NCBI GenBank assembly: GCA_024803745.1
Contig: JANJXV010000013.1
Coordinates: forward strand, 55,026,501-55,090,500
Reading direction: 5' to 3'
DNA: 64,000 bases
Source: Megascapheus bottae
Taxonomy: Eukaryota > Chordata > Mammalia > Rodentia > Geomyidae
Shown: positions 23,027 to 37,114 of the stretch, piece by piece
How positions within the stretch are numbered: the stretch's first letter is position 1
How the letters are laid out: each line of letters starts with the position of its first letter
Program-made: the position numbers and the translations under genes
Notes under the pieces: model-generated
Told to the model about the DNA's origin: nothing
The model's database searches: none
Seen by the model: the letters and a program-made list of their open reading frames with translations, nothing else

Positions 23027-23577
23027 GATTTGGGACTCCCAGGTTAGGCACCACAACGTGGAATTTCAGCAAGCCCCAGCAGATCACACTCACGCTGGAC
23101 GTGTGAGGACAACTCCCCAAGACCTGGAACAGGGGGAGCCAGGCGCACCCAGCCTCCAGTCGCACAGGAAGCAGGATTTTGGTGGTTCTGCGCCAAGTGG
23201 CTGGCGGATGAATGGAGGTGTACCGCCCAGGTGTGCATGGGGGATCCTAGCCTGCCTGGGCTCCAGGGCCTCTGGATCCCCCACCCCACCCTCCCTGCCC
23301 TCGAGGAGTCCTGGGACCTGGGCACCCTCTCACTCTCCAGCCATCTTCTGCCTATGGGCAGAGCTGCCATCCCTCTGGACAGCCCACCTTCCCTGGAGGT
23401 GGGGATCGGCTCCCAGGGCAGAGTGAACTAACTCAGTGTCCTGAGGTTGGGTTTTCCATCGGTGGGAGCCTTCAGAGCAGCCACCTCCATGAGCACACAG
23501 TCTTCTGGGGTTCCTGCAGTCCAGGACCATGCTGTGGGCATAATGGGGGTGGGAAAGGGAGTCTTTTCCCCTTTTGG

Positions 23578-23968
23578 GCAGCACTAGGGTTTGAACTCAG
23601 GAGTTTATATTTGCTAGGTGACTTTCCAACATTTGAGCCATGCCTTGCCCCCTCCCCCCACTTTTTTTTTTTCCAGTCCTGGGCTTGAACTCAGGGCCTG
23701 GGCACTGTCCTTGGGTTTTCTCAAGGCTAGAGCTCTACCACTTGAGCCTCAGCACTACTGGCTTTTTTTCTGTGTATGTGGTACTGAGGAATCGAACCCG
23801 GGTCTTCGTGCATGCTAGGCAAGCACTCTACCACTAAGCAAAACTCCCAACCCATGCCTTCTTCCCTTTTTGATTTAGTTATGTTTTTGAATGGATGATT
23901 GTGTTGAAACCAGCTCTCACCTGTACTGTTTAGACTTCCTGAATAACTGAGATTGCAGATACACATCT
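23578..23968 (-). mobile_element. ID/B1 composite SINE split by a newer SINE
   Basis: Antisense ID part at 23578-23659 and B1 part at 23854-23968, separated by the insertion at 23660. Confidence 0.6.
23660..23853 (-). mobile_element. ID-headed dimeric SINE
   Basis: Antisense copy inserted in an older ID/B1-type element; short repeats of catgcctt flank it. Confidence 0.88.
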
Positions 23969-24109
23969 ACACACAGAATTTTCATTTGTGGAGATGATAT
24001 TGGCACCTACTTTTTGCACAGTCTGGCTGTGAACCTCAATCTTCTACACCAGGTAGGCTCACAGGTGTGAGCCTCCATGCTTGAGCCATTATTCTCTCTC
24101 TCTCTCATT

Positions 24110-24296
24110 TATTTTTGCCAGTCTTGAGGCTTGAACTCAGGGCCTGAGCACTGTCCTTGGACTTTCTCAAAGCTCTACCACTAGAGCCTCAGCACCACTT
24201 CTGGCTTTTTCTATGTATGTGGTACGGAAGAATTGAGCCCGGGTATTCGTGCATGCTAGGCAAGCACTCTACCACCAGGCTGAACTCCCTGCCCTG
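24110..24296 (-). mobile_element. ID-headed dimeric SINE
   Basis: Antisense copy, full dimer, short poly-T. Confidence 0.87.
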
Positions 24297-24438
24297 TCCT
24301 TGGGCTTTCTGAAGGCTAGAGCTGTCCTTGAGCCACAGCACCACTTCAGGCTTTTTCTATGTATGTGGTACCAAGGATTTGAACCTGAATCTTCGTGCAT
24401 GCTAGGCAAGCACTCTACCACTAGGCCAAACTCCCAGC
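24297..24438 (-). mobile_element. ID-headed dimeric SINE, partial
   Basis: Antisense partial copy immediately after another; the outer part of the second unit is missing. Confidence 0.8.
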
Positions 24439-24885
24439 TTCTTTTTCTTTTAGTAGCAGCATTCTAGTATGTGTGAAGTGGCTTTTCACTACAATTTTGG
24501 TTTGCGTTTTCCCAGTGATTGAGGACGCCGAGCATCTTTTCATGTATGTGTGAGCCATTTGTGCATTGTTATGTGTGCGTGCAGGGATCTGTGTGTGTGC
24601 ACATGTGCCTGTGCCAATCCTGGGACTTGACCTTTGGCCTGAGCCCTGTCCCTGAGCTTTTTCACTCCAGGCTAGCGCTCTACCACTTGAACCACACTCC
24701 ACTTCTGGTTTTTAGCTGGTTCGTTGGAGGTAAGCATCTCATGGACTCTCCCTCCTGGGCTGGCTTGGAGCCTCAATGTCAGCTCAACCTCCTGAGTGTC
24801 TAGCTGTGGCTGCTGGTGTTTGGCCTGTGCATATTCTCTGGAGAAATGCCTGTTGAAATCTTTAGTCCATTTTGTATTGTGGTGG
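24439..24885 (-). mobile_element. Ancient L1 fragment split by a SINE
   Basis: Pieces at 24455-24560 (gtgtgaagtggcttttcac, gagcatcttttcatg, gagccatttgtgcatt) and 24832-24885 (tctctggagaaatgcctgtt) are consecutive parts of an old L1, separated by a B1-headed SINE and its GT tail. Confidence 0.75.
24600..24822 (-). mobile_element. B1-headed chimeric SINE
   Basis: Antisense copy that, with its GT-rich tail, interrupts an old L1 fragment (24439-24885). Confidence 0.82.
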
Positions 24886-24887
24886 TG

Positions 24888-24972
24888 TTTTTGGTGGCTC
24901 TGGATTGGAACTCAGGGCCTTGCACTTATGAGGCAAGTGTTCTACCATTCATGCCTGCCTCAGCCCTGTTTT
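24888..24972 (-). mobile_element. ID-like SINE monomer
   Basis: Antisense, with gaactcagggccttgcac. Confidence 0.72.
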
Positions 24973-25242
24973 GCTCAGGTTATTTTGGGATGATGCTAGA
25001 GAGGAGGTTTTGATGCTCCTGCTTCTAGTGGCCATGATCTCAGACCCCCTGGATCCCCCCAACCTTCAGAACAGTCACCCGGAAATGGGAGGGGCCCAGA
25101 TGGAGCTGGCACTCTGCTACTGTCCACATGTGGCAGCCCTGGGCACCCCGGACAGTGTGTTGGGGCAGAGGGGGCAGGCCCTTTCTGTTAAGGGGCCCAT
25201 GGGGTCAGCGCAGGATTTAGTTCCATGGCTTTCCCTGCTTAA

Positions 25243-25244
<2 letters not shown>

Positions 25245-25303
<59 letters not shown>
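25245..25303. repeat. (CT)n microsatellite
   Basis: About 29 CT units, directly before an antisense ID-headed SINE. Confidence 0.95.
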
Positions 25304-25309
<6 letters not shown>

Positions 25310-25497
25310 GCCAGTCCTGGGACTTGAACTCAGGGCCTGGGCCCTGCCCTCGGACACTTTCTGCTCAGGCTAGCACTCTGCCACTTGAGCCATAGAGCCA
25401 CTTGCAGATATTTCTGAGTTTGTGGTACCAAGGAATTGAACTCATGGCTTCGTGCGTGCTAGGCTAGCACTCTCCCACTAGGCCATGCTCCCGGCCC
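25304..25497 (-). mobile_element. ID-headed dimeric SINE
   Basis: Antisense copy whose tail side is a CT microsatellite instead of poly-T. Confidence 0.87.
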
Positions 25498-25914
25498 CTT
25501 AGTTTTGATTTCTGAAAGAACTTCTTGGTAGTGTGGGTATTGTGGTTGGCTGGTCCCCATCCGTGTGGGGACCCAAATGCAGCTGTCCCTAGCCAAGCCC
25601 TGGCTGTCGGGAGAGTTCGTGGCCAGCCCCCATCAGTGCAGCTTGTGGACCCTTACGGGCTCCTCCAAGACCTGTGGTGATGTCTGCACCCCCATCCCAA
25701 GTTCTCAGTGTGAGAGTGAGGCTCTCACGGGGCCTTCAAACAGGAAATACCTGGGAGGCCCGGGGTGGCTGGGAGAGAGATGAGCAGGAAGGGAGGCCAG
25801 AGGCTGGAGGCCATGGAGGCCAGATGGGGCCATCATTCCGTGCCCTGCTCCAAACTTCCCAACAATGTTTGAGTTGGAGATGATTTCTGAGAGGCCTTTA
25901 AACGGATCGATCTG

Positions 25915-25935
25915 CTTGTCTGTCTGTCTGTCTGT
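25915..25935. repeat. (GTCT)n microsatellite
   Basis: About five GTCT units. Confidence 0.85.
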
Positions 25936-25937
25936 TT

Positions 25938-26120
25938 TGAGCTTGTCTTGGACATCGCCCCTGAATTTTTTTACACTCTCACTTGAGCCGCAGCTCCACT
26001 TCTGGCTTTTTGGTGGTTGATTGGAGATGAGATTCCCAGGCTGGCTTTGAATCATGATCTCAGCTCCCAGCGTCCCTTCCCGCATAGCTGGGTTACAGGT
26101 GTGAGCCACGGCACCTGGTT
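25938..26120 (-). mobile_element. B1-headed chimeric SINE, internally deleted
   Basis: Antisense copy with a shortened tRNA-like unit, 470 bp before exon 2. Confidence 0.78.
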
Positions 26121-26508
26121 TAAGTCTTTCTTGTTGTTGGGATGTCTGCAATCATTGTGGGAAGACATGGAATGCACAGGGGGGCGTGTGGGCCACAGCT
26201 CAAGGAAAGGGCCTGTGCTTGGACAGTGGCCACGGGGCTGGGAGGATGGGGTGGCTCAGTCCAGCCCAGGCCCCACCTCCGGGCACGCAGGGGCTCTGAA
26301 CCACCTCTCAGAGCTTGGCCTGTTGGCCAGGCCTTTGCTGGGCAGCAGGGCCAGGGCCGTGTCCTCCTCTGTCCTCCCCTGCTGAGCTGTGTGTGGGGCG
26401 AAACTTGGCACACAGGACGCCACCCTGCTTGGGAGGAGAGAGCAGCAGTGTGGGTCACTGGGGCTGCCTGGCTGCTCCTGGCCCTGGAGGGAAGGAATGA
26501 GGACTTAG

Positions 26509-26985
<477 letters not shown>

Positions 26986-27029
26986 TAAACCCACCACCCC
27001 CCCTTGCTATGTCTCTGGCTCCTAATTAT

Positions 27030-27256
27030 TGTTATTTTAGGCTGGTCCTGGGGCTTGAACACAGGGCCTGTGCTCTATCCCTGAGCTTTTCTGCTCAAAG
27101 CTGGTGCTCTACCACCTCAGCCACAGCTCTGTGTCTGACTTTGGTGATTAAAGTAATATTCTCATGGACTGTCCTGACCAGGCTGGCTTTGAACTACAAT
27201 CCTCTGATCTCAGCCTCTGAATAGTTAGGATTACAGGTGGAAGCCACTGGCATGCA
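27030..27256 (-). mobile_element. B1-headed chimeric SINE
   Basis: Antisense copy beginning only 45 bp after the exon 2 donor. Confidence 0.84.
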
Positions 27257-27419
27257 GCTTTTTTACGCAAGGCGAATGTTCTACCACTTGAGTCATAGCT
27301 CTACTTCTGGCTTTTTGCTGGTTAGCTGGAGATAAGAGTCTTGGACTTGAACTTTAATCCTCAGATCTTAGCCTTTTGGGAAGCTAGGATTACAGGCGTG
27401 AGCCGCCAGTGCCTGGCCA
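27257..27419 (-). mobile_element. B1-headed chimeric SINE, partial
   Basis: Antisense copy truncated in the tRNA-like unit. Confidence 0.8.
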
Positions 27420-29727
27420 GGGATCAGTTTTGAATGAAGGAACAACTGCATTAGTGTGAGTTCTACATGTGGGTTGAGGAGTAAAATGAGGCCAGGCTGC
27501 CTCAGTGTCTCTGTCTATACAGGTGGGGCCCTGATATCGCTGTGTCTTCTTGGGTGGCAGAACACAGCCAGTGCAGCATGGCCACCAGTACAGACTCAGT
27601 GTGGGCAGCTCAGGTGGCCATGCAGGTATGCAGGCTGTGTGTGTGTGTGTACACACGCGTACATGTGTGTGGCACAATAGGCTCAGGATAACCCTGGCTT
27701 CCTGGCCCCTGTGGCTGTCCTAGGCCTTCCCGCCTGCCCGCCTGCCTCAACCTGCTGGGGGATCTCCAGCCAGTCACGTGGACCCTTGCCCTTCTTTCAG
27801 TGCCAATGGCCCTGCTCTGAATGGGCACAGTTGCTCACAGTACCTTTGTGGGGCCAGGAGTGGGTTTTCCTCCAGGTTTGCCCAGCTGACCAGCCCTGTC
27901 CTGCAGCAGAGCTGTAGACTGTGCAAGTGTCTATCCCACCAGGCGCATGGGAGGGCGCTGCTCTCCACGAGCAGATTCCACGAGGAGGCCCTGAACCCAC
28001 ACAGCTCTGGCTTTGTGCCGGCCTTGCAGCCTGATACCTTCTCAGTGGATGGCTGTCCCTAGGCGCTGTTCAGGACCTGGTGCTGGAAAACCTGCAGGAA
28101 TGGCCTCTGCCCCATGCCTCTGTGTGGCATTGTTTATTTCAAACAAGGAAGATGCTATACGAGACACGTCGGAGAGTCAACGAGAGGCATGTGCTGTCTC
28201 TGTCACCGCTGGGCTGGATTGCAGATGGGATGACTGACCCTGGCCCCAAGGCAGGAGGACAGGACAGGGTGTCTTGTATGAGGCCCCTGTGCCTTGATTC
28301 CACCCCTGTAGAGGGGGTGCTGGTCCTGACTTGGGGACCCCTGTCTAGGAAGCTTGGTGTTGGGGGTTTCCTGTGGCGTGGAGGTCCCTTGGTGCTGTGC
28401 ATGTGAGAGATGGGAGGATCTCATGCGCTGAGAGACCCTGGGGCACAGCGGAGCCTGGTCCCGTCCTCCTGGTGATGGCGATGGCCCCTGGTGCCACCGC
28501 AAGGTCGGATGAAGCAAGTGAAGTTTTACTGTGAGGAGATGGAGGCCAAAGAAGGGAGGCTTGCTGGCACTGGAGAGAGGCCAGAGGCTATCGGGGGCTC
28601 GGCCAGCCCTCAGCGCTGTTGGTAATGAGCGCTGTGCAGAGTGGGAGGTGGGCTCGTCGGGGTGGCTGGCACACCCGCTCCTGCCGTCATTGGCACCTTC
28701 ACTGCCCGGGCTGGGCTGCTTCCCCGCGACAGCTCCGAGTGCCGGAAAGGTTGGGAGCCAGAGGCAGGCATTGGCTCTCTGTGTCTGCTCACTGGACGGA
28801 GACCACCAAGGACCCCGAAGGCTTTTCATGGACATGGGGTGCCGGCCTCCCAATGGAGCCCACAGACCAACCTGGGGGCTGCTCTTGTCATTTCTGTCTG
28901 TCTTCCACGCGTGTGTGTGTGTGTGTGTATGGCTGTACTGGGGCCCTCGCTGGTGTATAATGCTGGTCCACACCACCTGCCCTGTTTTTCGCGTTAGTTT
29001 TAGGATAGTCTCACTACCTGCTTGGTGCACACCCGGGTGACTTTAGGCTTCCTAGCATTGATGAGACGACAGGTATGTGCCGCCATCTAGCTTTTCTCCA
29101 CAGAGGCCGAGTCTTGGTCTTTTCTGTCCACGCTGGCCTGGCTGCCTGCACCACCCCCGCCTCCCTCCCTTCCCCCCCCTCCCCCCCCCCCGCCCCTAGC
29201 CTCAGCTTCCCCAGTGTGGTGAGGGCGTGTGTGAGCCACTGCACAGGCATCTTACAACCTGTTCAAGAGCAGTTTTTGGGGTGTGAGGAAAATGTAGAAG
29301 GTTCCCTGGGCCCCCCAGGGGGAAGTGTTTCCCTCTGGAGCTGGACATTTGTTCAAACTGGTGAGCCTACAGGGCTGTGTTGTTACCAGTCCAAAGTCTG
29401 TGTTTTACGTGACCTGTGGCTGGGGTGTAGGATGTGGGTGGGGACATGGTATGGCACTGTATGTACTGTGGCTGCTCACATGGGAGAGTTTTGCTGCCTG
29501 AGCTATTTGTGCCCGCCCCTGCCACTGCCCCCTATCCTCCCGCGCCCACTCTCTCTGTGTGGTGCCTTTTCCACATGTCAGGGGTGGCACAGGGCATGCA
29601 GCCTTTTCAGACTGGGTGCTCCCATGTGGAAATGTTCATGTCAGCACCAAATACATTCCAGCCTGCATGTTTGCCTTCTACAGGGGTTCGTTCACAGCAT
29701 TTTTAGAGTAGCAAAAAATATAAGAAA

Positions 29728-29960
29728 TGGCCGGGCACAGATGTTCACACCTGTAATCCTGGCTCTCAGGAGGCTGAGATCTGAGCATTGCAGTTCAAAG
29801 CCAATGTGGGATCTAAACTCAGTGAGACTCCAATTAATCACTAGAAAACTGGAAGTGGCGCTGTGGCTCAAGGGGTAAGGTGGTAGCCTTGAGCTGAAGA
29901 GCTCAGAGATAGCATCCAGGCCCAGAGTTCAAGCCCCACAATCCACCTACCCCTCAAAAT
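29728..29960 (+). mobile_element. B1-headed chimeric SINE
   Basis: Full + strand copy starting ggccgggcac, followed by a short TATA dinucleotide tail. Confidence 0.87.
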
Positions 29961-30220
29961 ATATATGTATATATATATGAAATAGAATTCAACACCAAGC
30001 AGAGCTATTTACGTACTAGACATAATGGTGCACCAGAGAAGAGCTGTTTCCGGGACTGTGATCCTGCAGCTTGCTCTCCATGCCAAGTGGTGGGAAGACC
30101 TCTGGGCCTGTGCTGCCATGGTGGACGGTGGCCCAGGGATTAGCACCACCCTCTTCATGTCCATCACTGCCATGTTCACCTCGGTGACTAGTAACCTAAT
30201 GACCTTAAAAACAAATCTTG

Positions 30221-30417
30221 GGCCAGGAGTTTGGCCTAGTGGTAAAGTGCTTGCCTAGCATGCATGAAGACCCGGGTTCAATTCCTCAGTATCACATACA
30301 TAGAGAAAGCTGGAATTGGTGCTGTTGCTCAAGTGGTAGAGCTCTAGCCTTGAGAAAGCCCAAGGACAGTGCTCAGGTCCTGAGTTCAAGCCCCAGGACT
30401 GGCCAAAAAAAAAAAAT
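30221..30417 (+). mobile_element. ID-headed dimeric SINE
   Basis: + strand full dimer with A-tail, 390 bp before exon 3. Confidence 0.9.
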
Positions 30418-30427
30418 CTTAAAATCA

Positions 30428-30545
30428 AGGACTTGTGGCTCATACCTATAATCTTAGCTATTCAGGAGGCTGAGATCTGAGGGAGCCATGCCTCATGGTA
30501 CAGTGCCAGCCTCGAGCAAAATAACTAAGGGACAACACCCAGAAC
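30428..30545 (+). mobile_element. B1-headed chimeric SINE, internally deleted
   Basis: + strand copy that lost the spacer between the B1 head and the tRNA-like unit. Confidence 0.78.
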
Positions 30546-30624
30546 CACCCCTCATATGCCGTATTTCTGTCCTAAGTAACACATGACTATTTTGATCCCT
30601 AACTACTCACTGAAACACTAAACA

Positions 30625-31003
<379 letters not shown>

Positions 31004-31309
31004 TGAGTCGGCACCCTTCCCCACACCGCCCCGCACCACGTAGGGTTTGAAGGCAGTTCTTAACTCAGGCCTCGAGGCTGAAATCCTGGGTGCCTGAGGA
31101 ATTTACTCGGCACTTTTGAGAACTGGAAGCAGCAAGACAGTATGGGTGGCACCCTGAAGTCCTTGAGCAGGGCGGGTGGGCGGCTTCCGTCATCTGGCTG
31201 GCACTATCCACAGCAGATGCAGCACTTTATTCTAAGCCAGGCAGGAAGGACTATGTAGCTGACAACCATGCATTGGTGTTGCTGCCAAAAGAGCAACTAA
31301 AACTTCCAG

Positions 31310-31402
31310 TGGGGTGCTGGGGGCTCATGTTTGTAGTTCTAGCTACTCAGGAGGCTGAGATCTGAGGATCATGGTTCAAAGCCCGACTGGGCAGGAAAGT
31401 GT
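31310..31402 (+). mobile_element. B1-headed chimeric SINE, 5' part
   Basis: + strand head and spacer, interrupted by the antisense copy that follows; a stub resumes at about 31632-31655. Confidence 0.8.
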
Positions 31403-31407
31403 GTGTG

Positions 31408-31630
31408 AGACTTTTGTGGGTTGTGGGGCTTGAACTCTGGGCCTAGGCTCTATCCCTGAGCTCTCTTTGCTCAAGGCTAGTGCTCTACCACTTGGAGCCA
31501 AAGCACCACTTCCAGTTTCCTAATGGTTAATTGGAGATAAGAGTCTCACAGACTTTCCTACCTGACTTTGAACTGTGATCCTCAGATCTCAGCCTCCTGA
31601 GTAGCTAGTGTTACAGGTGTGATGAGCTGT
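31408..31630 (-). mobile_element. B1-headed chimeric SINE
   Basis: Antisense full copy; forms a near-perfect inverted repeat with the + strand head at 31310. Confidence 0.84.
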
Positions 31631-32010
31631 CTGTGAGACTCATCTCCAAGCAAGTCTGACTTCATGACTCTGAAGATGTAGGTCTGTCCTCCATGAACAG
31701 GTGAAGGGGTTTCTTGTTGACTGAATGACTCTTGCTCTGTGCCAGGTCAAGCACAGGATCCCTCTGTGGCAAGGGGAGACCCCAAATCTGTCCTGGCTTG
31801 TGCAACACACAGGCCTGAGAAGAACGAAGCCAGATCACTCAGGCCTGTGTGTTGTATATTGCCATGACTTCACAGATTTTTTGCATGGGGTGGGGGAGAA
31901 GAGCCCTCGGAAGTGGCTGTGCAGGCAGGTCTGGTCAGCCTGCGTCCGGAGCTTAGAGCCCAGGTCCCTGCCAGGGCTTCACTTATCCCAAGGTGGAGCT
32001 GAGGCCCATT

Positions 32011-32462
32011 CTGGTTTTTTTTTTTTTTTTGCCAGTCCTGGGGCTTGAACTCGGGGCCTAGGCACTGTCCTTGGACTTTTTGCTCAAGGCCAGCACTGTG
32101 CCACTTGAGCCACAGCCACACTTCCAGCTTTTTTTTTTTTTTTTTGGTGGGTCATGGGGCTTGAACTTGGCCTGGGCGCTGTCCCTGAGCTCTTCAGCTG
32201 AAGGATACCGCCTTACCCTTGAGCCAAGCCCCACTTCCCATTTTCTAGGGGTTACTTGGAGATAAGAGTCTCAGGTCCTTTTGTGCCTGGGCTGGGTTTG
32301 AACCTTGATCCTCAGATCTCAGCCTCCAGAGTAGCTAGGGTTACAGGCATGAGCCACCGTGCCCAGCCTGGCCATTTCTGTGTATGTGGTACCAAGGAAT
32401 CAAACCTAGAGCTTTGTGCATGCTAGGCAAGCACTCTACCACTAGGCCACGTTCCCGGCCCC
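32011..32462 (-). mobile_element. ID-headed dimeric SINE split by a B1-headed SINE
   Basis: The outer antisense element is 32011-32127 plus 32366-32462; a B1-headed SINE sits between the two halves. Confidence 0.85.
32128..32365 (-). mobile_element. B1-headed chimeric SINE, nested
   Basis: Full antisense copy with poly-T inside the ID-headed SINE at 32011-32462. Confidence 0.86.
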
Positions 32463-32540
32463 TTGTGATCTTGTGCATAAGCAGTCCTGGCAGTTCTGGA
32501 GGGGCGCAGAGGCTGGGAAGGCTGTTGTCTGGGTGGTGAT

Positions 32541-32566
32541 AGGGGTAGGGTTAGGGTTAGGTTTAG
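32541..32566. repeat. Short interstitial telomere-like tract
   Basis: The sequence holds about four units related to TTAGGG (aggggtagggttagggttagg). Interstitial telomeric repeats can mark old break repair; this one is short and may be chance or slippage. Confidence 0.6.
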
Positions 32567-33085
32567 GATAGGATGATGGCAGCAGCGTGGTGGTTACTGC
32601 TAATGCTTCTGTATGTCAACGGTCTCTTGGGATATTTATGAGGTCATTAAACACCCCAGACTACCTAGCTCAGAGAGGCACTCACACTTACCCACAGCCA
32701 CACAGCAGTCAGAGCTTGTCCTGGCAGTGGAGGGTCGTGGGCAACTACATGCCACTGTCTGTGTCACACTCCAGTCCTTTAGCAGTCTTGGTAGTCTTGT
32801 TAGATACTACTTCCTCCGCCTGGTGTTTTTCTTCCCCGAGAACCGCCGGGACTTGTAGGGCTGAGCACGTGGGGTTACCGGAGAAGAGGGCTGCCCGTAG
32901 TCCCCAGAGTGACTCCTTGCCATTGCGACTTTCTTTGCTGGGGACTTCCCCGTCTGGGGACCCTGTGTCCCTGGCACAGGTGAGCAGAGGCTGGCTAGTG
33001 TGGGATGCCTGCGTACTGGAGCAGCTTCCAGAGTAGATCGGAGCTGGTCTGGTCTTCTGACCCCTGCCCTCTGCCTCCCTTGCAG

Positions 33086-33282
33086 GCAGAAGGTGGTGGA
33101 GGGCAGCCTGACGCACCCCTTTGCCCTGACGCTGTCTGGGGATACTCTGTACTGGACGGACTGGCAGACACGCTCCATCCACGCCTGTAACAAGAGGACT
33201 GGGGAGAAGAGGAAGGAGATCCTGAGCTCCCTCTATTCACCCATGGACATCCAGGTGCTCAGCCAGGAGCGGCAGCCCCCCT
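33086..33282 (+). CDS. Lrp5: Lrp5 exon 4: end of beta-propeller 1
   Basis: This 197-bp exon encodes residues 229-295 and completes the six-bladed propeller 1. The split codon for Arg229 (CG|G) and the split Phe295 (T|TC) fix both borders; the donor is gtgagt. YWTD lies at 251-254. Ala242 and Thr253, two further human high-bone-mass positions, are unchanged. At the C-terminal end the sequence reads QPPF where human reads QPFF; as I recall, mouse also has proline, which fits a rodent. A conserved SPMDIQVL segment closes the propeller before EGF module 1. Confidence 0.97.
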
Positions 33283-34879
<1,597 letters not shown>

Positions 34880-35027
34880 TAGCTCTGGCTCTGAGCCTGT
34901 CAGGGACACGGCAGCAGTTCAGTCACATTATCAGCCCTATGGGGGCCTCGGGTCCCCTGTCTGTAAGGCGATGGAATGATGACCCAGTAGTGCATGCGGT
35001 GTGAACCCCCAACTATGCTTATTGTAG

Positions 35028-35130
35028 AAGTGGGTGCTGGTGGCTTGTTCCTGTAACCCTAGCTACTCCGGAGGCTGAGAGCTGAGGATCTTTGTTTGAA
35101 ATCAGGCCAGGCAGGAAAGTCTGTAAGACT
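35028..35130 (+). mobile_element. B1-headed chimeric SINE, 5' part
   Basis: + strand head cut off by the antisense ID-headed SINE at 35131. Confidence 0.8.
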
Positions 35131-35311
35131 TTTTTTGGGTGCTAGTTCTGGGTCACAAACACAGGGCCTGAGCACTGTCCTTGGGCTTTTTTCTCAAGGT
35201 TAGTGCTCTACCACTTGAGCCACAGCACCACTTCCAGCTTTTTTTTCTATGTCTGTGGATCTTCGTGCATGATAGGCAAGCATTCCACTATGAGGTCAAA
35301 CTCCAGCTCCC
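35131..35311 (-). mobile_element. ID-headed dimeric SINE, internally deleted
   Basis: Antisense copy that lacks part of the head (between tctgtgg and atcttcgtgcatg). Confidence 0.8.
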
Positions 35312-35319
35312 GCCGCCTC

Positions 35320-35534
35320 CTTTTTTTTTTTTTTTTTCCAATCCTAAGGCTTGAACTCAGGGCCTGGGCACCATTCTTGAATACTGTTTTTGCTCAAGGC
35401 TAACACTCTTTGACACTTGAGCCACAGAGCCACTTCTGGCTTTTTCTGTGTATGTGGTACCAAGGAATCAAACCCAGGGCTTTGTGCCTGATAGGTAGGT
35501 GAACATTCTCCCACTAGGCCACACTCCTGCCCCT
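35320..35534 (-). mobile_element. ID-headed dimeric SINE
   Basis: Antisense older-type copy with poly-T, adjacent to another copy. Confidence 0.87.
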
Positions 35535-36237
35535 CCTGGTTCTTTTAAAGCAGGAATCCTACCTTGTAGAACTGGTGGCTTAAGAGAGCCATATTCATTG
35601 AATCATTCATTCATCTTCCGTTCCTGCATCCTCTTGCCCATTCAGCAGCCGTTTGGCAAGCCCCTGCTGTGCACCCCACAGTGCCAGGCTCAGGCATCCT
35701 GCAGACAGTCCCGGGCTCAGGCACTCATGCCAGGTGAGAGGCGAGGTGGCCCTGGGAAGATGGACAGCACCATCAGCCAGGGATGGGTATGCTGGAAAGA
35801 GAGGTGTCTTGGAAGAGCAGCTGTGCAGTCACCCGGGAGGCCCTGGCCTGGGGGGACTTCTGGGTCTCTGTGGGGGATCCAGCTGTCCCAGGATTTGGAC
35901 ACAATAAGCCGAGGGTGTACTATCTACACTTGAGGTGACTGCTGAGAGCAGCCTGGCCAGGCTAGATGACAGCCTGAGGGTGAGTCACCAACGTAAGGTT
36001 ATCCTGGAAGGTTCTAGAAGATAGAGGAGATGATTTGGCTGCTGATGCCTTGGGCCTGGCTTGGTGTCAGAGTGGGTCCCTGGCCTGCCCAGCTTGCCCA
36101 GTTCCCCCAGTCCTTGCCACTGCACTGAAGGTGGGTACTTGGTTTGCTTCCTCATGCTCCTGCCGCACCTTCCTGTGTGTTTTGGAGAGTAAAAGTGGCT
36201 TCTGAGTTGGGCAATGTCAGTCAAGATTCCAGCAGAA

Positions 36238-36421
36238 GGGCTGGGAAGATGGCCTAGTGGTAGAGTGCTTGTCTAGCATGCACAAAACCCTGGATTTGAT
36301 ACAAAGAAAAAGCCGGACGTGGTGCTGTGGCTCAAGTGGTAGAGTGCTAGTCTTGAGCAAAAGAAGTTCAAGGACAGTGCCAGGCGCCAAGTTCAAGTCC
36401 CAGGACTGGCCAAAAGAAAAA
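36238..36421 (+). mobile_element. ID-headed dimeric SINE with target duplication
   Basis: + strand copy flanked by the perfect 15-bp repeat aagattccagcagaa (36223-36237, 36422-36436). The junction of head and second unit has a small deletion. Confidence 0.92.
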
Positions 36422-36923
36422 AAGATTCCAGCAGAAAAGAGTTGGCCTCATTGGCCTCATTGATTCATGATGCCTGGCTGAGTACTGTTATTGGCTCAGC
36501 ATCTAGTGATGTCTGCTTTGGGAGTCAGAGGCCCTGGCTGTGTTTCATATGGCCACCGTCTCTACTGTTTGAGTATCCTGAAACACGCTGTGTGTCTGCA
36601 TTTGTGGGAGGACTTAAGGGTGATTAGGACACGTTGTATCATGCAATGGTGCCTGACAGACACCCGAGAGTTCCAGCAACTCCAGAGGGCAACTTTTGTT
36701 AACAGATTCCACAGGACATATGCAAAGTAGGATTTGTGCACTGTCCACTCCTGCACCACATGAGCGCCGTGCCCCTGGGCCCAGTGGCTGTGACAGCTGG
36801 GTGGCCCTTGGGGAAGTCACCTTGCTCTTCAGGGACAGGCTTCCACAGTTGTACCTCTGAGCCCTGGGGACTGGCCCCTGTCCCTGAGCGCTTTAAGGGC
36901 ATATTACTCTTCACTGGCCTGCT

Positions 36924-37114
36924 TTTTTTTTTTTTTTTTTTTTTGGAGCTTGAACTCAGGGCCTGGGCACTGTCATTGGACACATTTTGCTCAAGGCTAG
37001 CGCTCTACCACTCGAGCCAGCACCACTTCCGACTTTCTCTGGGTGTGGTACCTAGGAATTGAATTTGTGCATGCTAGGTGAGCACTCAACCACTAGGCTA
37101 CGATCCCGGCCCCC
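36924..37114 (-). mobile_element. ID-headed dimeric SINE
   Basis: Antisense copy with a 21-T run. Confidence 0.88.

Noticed and set aside
22548..23426. 292-residue open frame on the + strand in intron 1
   Set aside because: It runs through a GT microsatellite, is rich in Pro/Gly/Ser and has no recognisable domain or codon bias; it is a chance frame in GC-rich DNA.
29075..29878. 267-residue + strand open frame in intron 2
   Set aside because: It crosses C-rich low complexity and runs into a SINE; no homology recognised.
30221..30290. tRNA gene-like sequence (A and B boxes)
   Set aside because: It is the ID-like head of a dimeric SINE with A-tail; there is no closed acceptor stem. The same holds for all other tRNA-like hits in the window.
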